DNA from: Hydrogenophaga sp.
Lineage (GTDB): Bacteria > Pseudomonadota > Gammaproteobacteria > Burkholderiales > Burkholderiaceae_C
Assembly: GCF_019264445.1 (NCBI RefSeq)
Contig: NZ_JAHVAB010000029.1
Coordinates: 24,565 to 88,564, forward strand
DNA: 64,000 nucleotides
Direction: 5' to 3'
Below are positions 44,991 through 51,420 of the stretch, piece by piece. The position numbers and the translations under genes are program-made. The first letter of the stretch is position 1, and the number at the start of each line of letters is the position of its first letter. The notes under the pieces are model-generated. The model saw only the letters and a program-made list of their open reading frames with translations, did not search any database and was not told the DNA's origin.

Positions 44991-46139
44991 TCAATGCAGC
45001 CGAAGCGGCGGGGCCGACTGCGTGACCTGTACCAGCAACGCGACCAGTTCGCTCTGGCGCGTGGTCCCGGTTTTCTGGAACAGTATCTTCAGGTACCAGC
45101 GTGCGGTGGCATAGCTCATGCGCGCGCGGGCAGCGGCCTCGCGCAGTCCGCCCCCGCCTGTCAACGACTGCGCGAGCCGCGCTTCGGCTGCAGTGAAGCC
45201 GAACAGCGCGGCCAGCGTGTCGCTCGCCTGTGTGGTGGGCGGCGCCAGCGGTTCAGACAGGCTCACAAGCACGGCCGCACGCGGCGACACGAACACGCTG
45301 CGCGTGCTGCGCAGGGGCGTCATCTGCAACACCAGGCCCTGCGCCACGAGGGCGGCCGGCGGTGCCGCTTCGGCCTGGCGACTGTCGGCCGTGCAGGCGC
45401 TCAGCAGGGCTTCAAGGCACGCCTGGTCTCGTGGCTCGCGTGCAGCCAAGCGGCCAGCGCGCAAACAAAAGCCTTGGCCGCGTGCGAGCAGGCGCATGGC
45501 GGCCTTGTTGGCCTGCAGCAGCGCGCCGTGTGCGTCGAGCACCGCCATGCCTTGCGCGACCTGGTCAAGGGCCATCGTGCTGTCGCTGCAACGTTGCGTG
45601 AGCGTGTCGAGCTTCACGACCATGCGCATGGCCCGCTCCATGTGCCGCGAGAGCTGACCCAGACGCCGTTGCTCGGCCGCGCCGAAACTGCCGCGCCCGG
45701 GCTCGCGCAGCAGGCTGAAATTGAGCATCAGGCCTTCTTGCACCCATGGGGTGATGCCCATGGTGTGCGCAAGATCCTGGGGCCGCAGCCACTCGTTGAA
45801 ATACGTCGAACGCCGGAAAGCCCCCGGGTCGCCCAGGTGCGCGAGCATGCGTTCGTCGGTGCGAATCACACCGGGCCGGTGCAGCTCGGGGGTTTTCAGG
45901 CAGGGGTTGTCGGGCAGGTAGAAGCTGGCCGAGAAGCGCCTGAGCTGTGACCGCTCGACGCCTTCAATGCGCACAGGCCGCAGTGTGTGCGCGTGCAGGT
46001 CCAGGCAGTAGAGGGCCTCCACCCGCGAGCGAAAGAGCGCGCGCAGCGTGCGCATGACGTCGTCCCAGGCGGCTGGGTCGATCACAGCGTCGTACAGGGC
46101 CTCGGTGGCCCGGTGCAGAAGGGCATCGGGGCGGGACAT
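44991..46139 (-). CDS. LuxR-type HTH regulator, first of a tandem pair
   Basis: A 382-residue paralogue of the downstream regulator, similar along its full length: it begins RATEALYDAVIDPAAWDDVMRTL, has NPCLKTPELHRPGVIRTDER in the same place as the paralogue's NPWNVHSEALHRLGTVRTNER, and a C-terminal LuxR HTH ([37 protein letters not shown]). Tandem duplication with divergence is evident; the two may heterodimerise. No autoinducer synthase gene is nearby. Confidence 0.88.
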   Translation of the reverse strand: MSRPDALLHRATEALYDAVIDPAAWDDVMRTLRALFRSRVEALYCLDLHAHTLRPVRIEGVERSQLRRFSASFYLPDNPCLKTPELHRPGVIRTDERMLAHLGDPGAFRRSTYFNEWLRPQDLAHTMGITPWVQEGLMLNFSLLREPGRGSFGAAEQRRLGQLSRHMERAMRMVVKLDTLTQRCSDSTMALDQVAQGMAVLDAHGALLQANKAAMRLLARGQGFCLRAGRLAAREPRDQACLEALLSACTADSRQAEAAPPAALVAQGLVLQMTPLRSTRSVFVSPRAAVLVSLSEPLAPPTTQASDTLAALFGFTAAEARLAQSLTGGGGLREAAARARMSYATARWYLKILFQKTGTTRQSELVALLVQVTQSAPPLRLH

Positions 46140-46207
46140 GGCCGCTTTTTAACCGATGTCGACGCCATGCGCCTCCTTGCCGCTCCCGCGACATGGAGAC
46201 AGAGAGC

Positions 46208-47272
46208 TCAACGCAGCGGCAGCCCTTCCGCCGCCGCCACGCGCTGCAGCGCGGTCTCGAACAGGATGCGCGCGGCGCTGGCCACGCGTTGCAGGCTCGT
46301 GTGCAGTTCGACGTCCTCCGGGTTGCGGCTGGCGCAGCTGGCGCTGTAGCGCTCAAAGCTGGCGATCTGCATCAGCAGGTCGGCCACATGGCTGGGGCAT
46401 TCGCAGGCCACGTCGGACGACAGGCTGGCGAATTCGGTGAGGGTTGCATCGTCAAAGCGGCTGGCGGGCACGGTGCCACCGCCCAGGCCCAGCTCCAGCG
46501 CTTGCAGCGACCACGGGTCGGTGTGCTGGGGGCGTTCTGCTGCGGCATCCACCTCGCCCGGCACCACGTTCAATGCCAGGGAGCCCAGCCAGGCCACCAG
46601 CGCCGCGTCGTCCGCCGGTTCACGGACCACGCTCGCACCGCCGTTGACGAACGCGTCGCGCGCGGCGGCACCGGCAAACCGGTACGCCACGGCGAGGTGG
46701 CGCGCGCCCCACGCGGCTTGCGCGGCTTGCAGCTCTGCCAGTGCGTCGGCATGCAGGGTGGGCGCGTGCCACAGCAGCAGGTCGGCCGACGGGCCGCCCT
46801 GCTGCGCGGTGGGTTGCGCGGCCTGCGCCAGCGAATCCCGCACCGCCACCACCACCGGCGCCTGGCGCCAGCGCTGCACCACGGCGGGCCGCTCCAGCCG
46901 CCGCGCCATGGCCTGCCCCACCACCACGATGCGCAGCGCCGCAGGCAGCGGCGGCTCGCTTGCGGTGGGAGCAGCGGCGGCGTGCGTGCGGCTGAGCTCA
47001 CGCAGCTGCTCCATGCCCAGCGCGGCCAGCGCGCCGATGGCGTGCCCATGGCCGGTGAGTTGACGCAGCAACACGACCCGATCCACGTCTTGCGCGCTGT
47101 ATTGCCGGTGCCCGGTGGGGGCGGTGGTGGGGGCCACGGCGCGGTAGCGCTGCTCCCAGATGCGCAGGGTGGAAACAGGCATGCCCGCCAGGCGCGCCAC
47201 CGCGCCGCTGCGGAACGTGGGCGGTGCAGCGGCGGGCGACGCAGGCGTGTGCGGACGGGGCGAGCGGGGCAT
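46208..47272 (-). CDS. MerR-family regulator, LitR/CarH-like, without B12 motif
   Basis: A 354-residue regulator with an N-terminal MerR winged helix (about 20-90; RSGAVARLAGMPVSTLRIWEQRY). The middle (about 110-235) looks like a Rossmann-type domain at the place of the cobalamin-binding domain of CarH/LitR, but no DxHxxG-type His motif is present. A C-terminal helical part carries CECP and a third Cys (SSDVACECPSHVADLL, FERYSASC). It is divergent from a coupled flavoprotein, methyltransferase and photolyase-like trio, the kind of targets controlled by LitR-type light regulators. Function is inferred from this context. Confidence 0.82.
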   Translation of the reverse strand: MPRSPRPHTPASPAAAPPTFRSGAVARLAGMPVSTLRIWEQRYRAVAPTTAPTGHRQYSAQDVDRVVLLRQLTGHGHAIGALAALGMEQLRELSRTHAAAAPTASEPPLPAALRIVVVGQAMARRLERPAVVQRWRQAPVVVAVRDSLAQAAQPTAQQGGPSADLLLWHAPTLHADALAELQAAQAAWGARHLAVAYRFAGAAARDAFVNGGASVVREPADDAALVAWLGSLALNVVPGEVDAAAERPQHTDPWSLQALELGLGGGTVPASRFDDATLTEFASLSSDVACECPSHVADLLMQIASFERYSASCASRNPEDVELHTSLQRVASAARILFETALQRVAAAEGLPLR

Positions 47273-47287
47273 GATGGCGAGGTTTTA

Positions 47288-47343
47288 TGAGTTGGTTTTG
47301 AGTCGAATTATGGCGCCAATCTTTCTAAATAACACGCATGAGT
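47288..47343. promoter_or_regulatory. TGAGT direct repeats in the MerR/flavoprotein divergent promoter
   Basis: TGAGT occurs at 47288, 47299 and 47339. The first two are exactly 11 bp apart, one helical turn. CarH-type MerR regulators are known to bind 11-bp-spaced direct repeats. A TAAATA hexamer at 47326 could be the -10 for the rightward operon. Assignment is tentative. Confidence 0.4.
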
Positions 47344-47377
47344 TCATGGTGAATCGATATTGACCTAGCATTCATAC

Positions 47378-48580
47378 ATGGACAACCCAACTCAACCCGA
47401 TGCCATCACCGCGCCCTCGCAGGCCACTGAGGCACCACGCGTGGCGGTGGTAGGGGCGGGTATGGGTGGGCTGTCTTGCGCACATGAGCTGCGGCTGCGG
47501 GGGTTTGAGCCGGTGGTGTTCGAGGCCAGCGACCGGGTGGGCGGGCGGTGCAGTTCGCTGCTCACCCGCGTGGGCTGGTTTGACGACGGCGCGCAGGTCA
47601 TCAACGGCAAGACGCTGCTCGCCAACTACGCCCACCAGGAGCCCGGCCAACTGCCGGCCAGCCATGTCTGGACGATGCCGCGCGCGCCGGTGGACGTGCC
47701 GAGCTGGCGCAAGGTGAAGCTGCAGGATGAAGACGACTCTGGCGAAGACCGCGAGCTGGAACCGTTGGGAACGGTCGGCGTGCCGTCGATGCGGGCCCTG
47801 GCGGAAGCGATCGCCAAGCCGTTGAACGTTCGGCTGAATACGCCCATTCAGCAAGCCCACTGGCGCCACACACACTGGGTGCTGCAGAGCGCGTCGGACG
47901 AGATCGACGAAGACTTTCAGGCCCTAGTGCTGGCGGTTCCAGCCCCGCAGGCCCTGCCCTTGGCGAGCAGCTCACCGGCGCTGAGCCAAGCCTTGCGCGG
48001 CGTGCGGTACCGCAACCGCTGGGTGCTGTTGCTGGGCACCGAGCGCCCGATCCACCTGCCCAGCTACCGCGTGTACGGCAGCGGGCCCATCGAGCGCATG
48101 GCCGCCATGCACAGCAAGCCAGGGCGCGCTGCCACGGTGCCGCAGCGCTGGTTCATTGAAGCCAGTGAGCGGTGGTCGCAAGAGCACGCAGACGACGACG
48201 CCGAGACCGTGGCCGACCTGCTGCTGGCCAACTTCGCGGCCCATGCCCGGCAGACGGTCGTGCCCCACTTTCTGCGGGCGCACAACTGGACGCTCGCTTT
48301 TGCCGATGGACCCGCGCCCCAGGTCGATACGCCCAGGTACCTGTGGGACGGGCAGGTGCGGCTCGGCGTGTGTGGCGACAGCGTCACACTCAGCAGCGTC
48401 GACGAGGTTCACCGCAGCGGTGCACAGCTGGCCATGCGCCTGGCCGACGGCCTGACGAACCCGCAGCCGCGCGGCGCCAAGCCCCTGCAGCCGGAAACCG
48501 CCGCGCGCACCTATGCAGACGTGAAGGCCCGCCTGGAGGCGGGGTCGCGAGCGCGCACACACCTGATGGGGGCAGCGTGA
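47378..48580 (+). CDS. FAD-dependent oxidoreductase, amine oxidase/renalase-like
   Basis: A 400-residue flavoprotein. The dinucleotide-binding motif is VAVVGAGMGGLSCAHEL (about 22-38), followed by FEASDRVGGRCSS, the second FAD motif of amine oxidase and renalase-like proteins, and a C-terminal FAD segment LGVCGDSV. The middle is variable and may bind a small hydrophobic substrate. It is divergent from the MerR gene, and its TGA overlaps the GTG start of the methyltransferase gene. Confidence 0.88.
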   Translation: MDNPTQPDAITAPSQATEAPRVAVVGAGMGGLSCAHELRLRGFEPVVFEASDRVGGRCSSLLTRVGWFDDGAQVINGKTLLANYAHQEPGQLPASHVWTMPRAPVDVPSWRKVKLQDEDDSGEDRELEPLGTVGVPSMRALAEAIAKPLNVRLNTPIQQAHWRHTHWVLQSASDEIDEDFQALVLAVPAPQALPLASSSPALSQALRGVRYRNRWVLLLGTERPIHLPSYRVYGSGPIERMAAMHSKPGRAATVPQRWFIEASERWSQEHADDDAETVADLLLANFAAHARQTVVPHFLRAHNWTLAFADGPAPQVDTPRYLWDGQVRLGVCGDSVTLSSVDEVHRSGAQLAMRLADGLTNPQPRGAKPLQPETAARTYADVKARLEAGSRARTHLMGAA

Positions 48581-49302
48581 CCGCGATCACCTCTGAAATT
48601 GAACGCTTCAACCGGTTGAGCGCCACCTGGTGGGACCGCCACGGGCCGATGCGACCGCTGCATGTGGTCAACGGCTTGCGGCTGGGTCATGTGGTCGACC
48701 AGATTGCGGAGCACTGGGCAAAGCCCGCCGTGGACGCTCTGAGTGGCGTGCGCATCCTGGACGTGGGTTGTGGCGGAGGCCTGATGTCCGAGCCGCTGGC
48801 GCGCCAGGGTGCGCAGGTGGTGGGCGTGGACGCTTCGCCGGGCAACGTGGCGGCCGCGCGCCTGCACGCGCAGGCACAGGGCGTGGCGGTGGACTACCGG
48901 CTGGGCGAGCCCGCGCAGGTGCTCGCACCGGGCGAGCGCTTCGACGTGGTGCTGGCGCTGGAGGTGGTGGAACACGTGAGCGACGTGCCCGCCTTCGTCC
49001 ACACCGTGGCCCAGGCCGTGGCGCCCGGCGGCCTGTTGATCGCCTCCACCATCGACCGCACCTGGAAGAGTTTTGTGTTCGCCATCGTCGGCGCCGAATA
49101 CGTGCTGCGGGTGCTGCCCCGGGGCACCCACCAGTGGAGCCGCTTTGTGCGGCCCACCGAGCTGGCCGATGCCGTGGCGCGCGCTGGCCTGCAGCAGCAA
49201 GACCTGCGGGGCATGCGCTACCTGCCCCTGTGGCACCGCGCCTCGTGGTGCCAAGACACGCGGGTCAACTACATCGCCACCTACGCCCACCCGTCTGCAT
49301 GA
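48577..49302 (+). CDS. UbiG-like SAM-dependent methyltransferase (GTG start)
   Basis: A 241-residue class I methyltransferase. It begins EIERFNRLSATWWDRHGPMRPLH and contains LDVGCGGGLMSEPLARQGAQVVGVD, closely matching UbiG, which O-methylates ubiquinone precursors. The GTG at 48577 overlaps the previous stop (GTGA). Its location between a flavoprotein and a photolyase-like gene is unusual for ubiG. It could be a second UbiG-like enzyme methylating another phenolic compound, or the only ubiG of the genome; a genome search would decide. The end overlaps the next gene by 4 bp. Confidence 0.87.
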   Translation: MTAITSEIERFNRLSATWWDRHGPMRPLHVVNGLRLGHVVDQIAEHWAKPAVDALSGVRILDVGCGGGLMSEPLARQGAQVVGVDASPGNVAAARLHAQAQGVAVDYRLGEPAQVLAPGERFDVVLALEVVEHVSDVPAFVHTVAQAVAPGGLLIASTIDRTWKSFVFAIVGAEYVLRVLPRGTHQWSRFVRPTELADAVARAGLQQQDLRGMRYLPLWHRASWCQDTRVNYIATYAHPSA

Positions 49303-50519
49303 CTGCCCTTGACCTGTTCCCCCCCACACGCGAAGCCGCACTGGCCCGCATCACCGCCGTGCGCCCATCGGACTACGCGCGCAGCCGAAACGCGCTGGAT
49401 GGCGCCGTCACACAGCTCTCGCCATACCTCACGCACGGCTTCGTGAGCCTGCCCGAGGTGCTGGCAGGCGTGGCCGCGCAGCACCGGCTGGACGTGCAGC
49501 ACAAGTTCGTGTTCGAGCTGGGCTGGCGCGCGTATTTCCATCATGTGTGGCAGCACCTGGGCGCGGGTATTTTTGAATCCCTCCATCCCGGCGTGCTGCC
49601 TGACCATGGCTACGCCACCGAGGTGCCGGCCGACGTGCGCCAGGCGCGAACGGGCGTGCCCGTGATCGACATGGCCGTGCGCACGCTGTATGCCAGCGGC
49701 TACCTGCACAACCACGCGCGCATGTGGCTGGCCAGCTACCTCGTGCACCTGCGCAAGGTGCACTGGCGCACCGGTGCCGACTGGATGGTGGCGCACCTGC
49801 TCGACGGCGACCTGGCCAGCAACCAGCTGAGCTGGCAATGGGTGGCGGGCACGGGCAGCAGCAAGCCCTACCTGTTCAACGCCGACAACGTGGCCCGCTA
49901 CGCACCGCCCGCCTGGCACAGCCCGGGCACCGTGATCGACTGCTCCTACGAAACCCTCGACGCCATGGCCCGCAGCGGCAGGCCGGTGAAGACCACCCCC
50001 GAGGGCGACGGGGTGGAAGAGCCCGCCGTGTGGTCGGTGCCGCAGCATGTGCCGCCCAGCCCCCTGCAGGCCGCCGACGTGAACGGCCGCGACGTGTGGC
50101 TGGTGCACCCCTGGGCCTTGGGCGAGCCACCGCCCGACCTGCCCGCCGGCTGCGTGCACGTGGGCCTGCGCATGGCCGAGCACCACAACGCCTGGCCCTG
50201 GAGCGCGGCGCGCTGGTCGTTCGTGGGCCAACGCATGGCCGGGCTGACACGCCTGCGCTGGCACGCCGACGCACACGCGCTCACGCAGGCCCTGGCCGGT
50301 GCGCGCTCCGTGCAGACGGTGGCCGACCCCCACATCAGCCCCCTGCTGCCGCCCCGGGTGGTGCAACGCCAGCCGCTGGCGTTGTTCGGTGATGTGCGCA
50401 GGCACTGCACCTCGTTCTCGGCCTGGTGGAAGCACACCACGCATGGTGTGACGCGGCTGAACGACCTGCCAGGCCTGGCGGCCTGGACGGACATCCACGC
50501 GGCCGGGCCGCTACGATGA
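49299..50519 (+). CDS. Photolyase/cryptochrome-like FAD protein with reversed domain order
   Basis: A 406-residue flavoprotein. Residues about 25-205 are a clear photolyase FAD-binding domain: QLSPYLTHGFVS, FVFELGWRAYFHH, TGVPVIDMAVRTLYASGYLHNHARM, HWRTGADWM (Trp156) and DGDLASNQLSWQWVAGTG (Trp179, Trp181). Trp156 and one of the later Trp match the electron-transfer Trp positions of E. coli photolyase. The usual N-terminal alpha/beta antenna domain is absent. Residues about 262-385 instead look like an alpha/beta domain (RDVWLVHPWALG; AARWSFVGQRM; HALTQALAGARSVQTVADPHI). The ATG at 49299 overlaps the methyltransferase stop, so no frameshifted N-terminal domain lies upstream. Repair versus photoreceptor function is unknown. 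Confidence 0.87.
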   Translation: MTALDLFPPTREAALARITAVRPSDYARSRNALDGAVTQLSPYLTHGFVSLPEVLAGVAAQHRLDVQHKFVFELGWRAYFHHVWQHLGAGIFESLHPGVLPDHGYATEVPADVRQARTGVPVIDMAVRTLYASGYLHNHARMWLASYLVHLRKVHWRTGADWMVAHLLDGDLASNQLSWQWVAGTGSSKPYLFNADNVARYAPPAWHSPGTVIDCSYETLDAMARSGRPVKTTPEGDGVEEPAVWSVPQHVPPSPLQAADVNGRDVWLVHPWALGEPPPDLPAGCVHVGLRMAEHHNAWPWSAARWSFVGQRMAGLTRLRWHADAHALTQALAGARSVQTVADPHISPLLPPRVVQRQPLALFGDVRRHCTSFSAWWKHTTHGVTRLNDLPGLAAWTDIHAAGPLR

Positions 50520-50547
50520 CGCGGTTGTTGCAAGGCTGTTCACCCCC

Positions 50548-51420
50548 ATGTCGACCGATCCATCTGCGCTCAAAAACGTGTCCCGCTATACGGGTCGCCG
50601 CGTCGCCCTGCTGACACAGCATGGCAAAGAGCAGGTTCTGAAAACAGTGATGGAACCTGCGCTGGGGTGCGTGATTGAACACGTCAGCGGCTACGACACC
50701 GACCTGCTGGGCACCTTCACCCGCGAAGCGCCGCGCCCCGGTGCGCAGATCGATGCGCTGCGGCTCAAGACCCGCAAAGGCATGGAGCTGAGCGGGCTTG
50801 CGCTGGGCATGGCCAGCGAAGGCAGCTTTGCGCCCGACCCCTTCACCGGCATGTTCACCTGGAACGTGGAGCTGCTGATGTGGATCGATGACGAGCTGGG
50901 CCTGGAGGTGGTGGGTATGGCCCAGGGTCTTGGCCAAAGCGGCCATGTGCTCACGGGGGATTGGGCCGAGTTGCAGGCCTTCGCCGCCCGCGAGGGTTTT
51001 CCCAAACACCACCTCGTGCTGCGGCCCCAGCACCAGGACGATCCGCGTGTGCACAAGGGGCTGTCAGACCCCGCCGCGCTGCGCTCAACCTTTGAGGCCT
51101 GCCGCGACATGGCCGCCAACGGCCAGGTGTTCGCCGAAACCGACTTGCGCGCGTTCGCCAACCCCACGCGCATGGAGCGCATCGGCCAGGCCGCTGCCGA
51201 TCTGGTGCAGCGCTTGCAGACCTGCTGCCCCGCGTGCGATGCGCCGGGCTTCAGCGTGAGCGAGCGCGTGCCCGGGCTCCCATGCGCGGCGTGCGCGAGG
51301 CCCACCACCAGCCATCGCAGCGAGGTCTGGACATGCCCGCGCTGCCGCCATCAGGTCACGGTGCCCCGGACGGATCGGCGGTTTGCCGATCCAGAACATT
51401 GCAACCACTGCAATCCTTGA
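50548..51420 (+). CDS. DUF6671-like protein with C-terminal zinc ribbon
   Basis: A 290-residue soluble protein beginning RYTGRRVALLTQHGKEQVL, with alpha/beta character and a C-terminal cysteine-rich part with four CxxC pairs (CCPACD, CAACAR, CPRCRH, CNHC), likely a double zinc ribbon. I believe it corresponds to DUF6671; function unknown. It begins 28 bp after the photolyase-like gene and may belong to that operon. Its last 65 bp overlap the opposite-strand dabA end. Confidence 0.75.
   Translation: MSTDPSALKNVSRYTGRRVALLTQHGKEQVLKTVMEPALGCVIEHVSGYDTDLLGTFTREAPRPGAQIDALRLKTRKGMELSGLALGMASEGSFAPDPFTGMFTWNVELLMWIDDELGLEVVGMAQGLGQSGHVLTGDWAELQAFAAREGFPKHHLVLRPQHQDDPRVHKGLSDPAALRSTFEACRDMAANGQVFAETDLRAFANPTRMERIGQAAADLVQRLQTCCPACDAPGFSVSERVPGLPCAACARPTTSHRSEVWTCPRCRHQVTVPRTDRRFADPEHCNHCNP

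Noticed and set aside
48630..49298. Apparent N-terminal extension of the photolyase-like protein, which might have been the missing antenna domain
   Set aside because: It is an out-of-frame reading of the intact UbiG-like gene, rich in Arg, Gly and Ala, with no photolyase motif.
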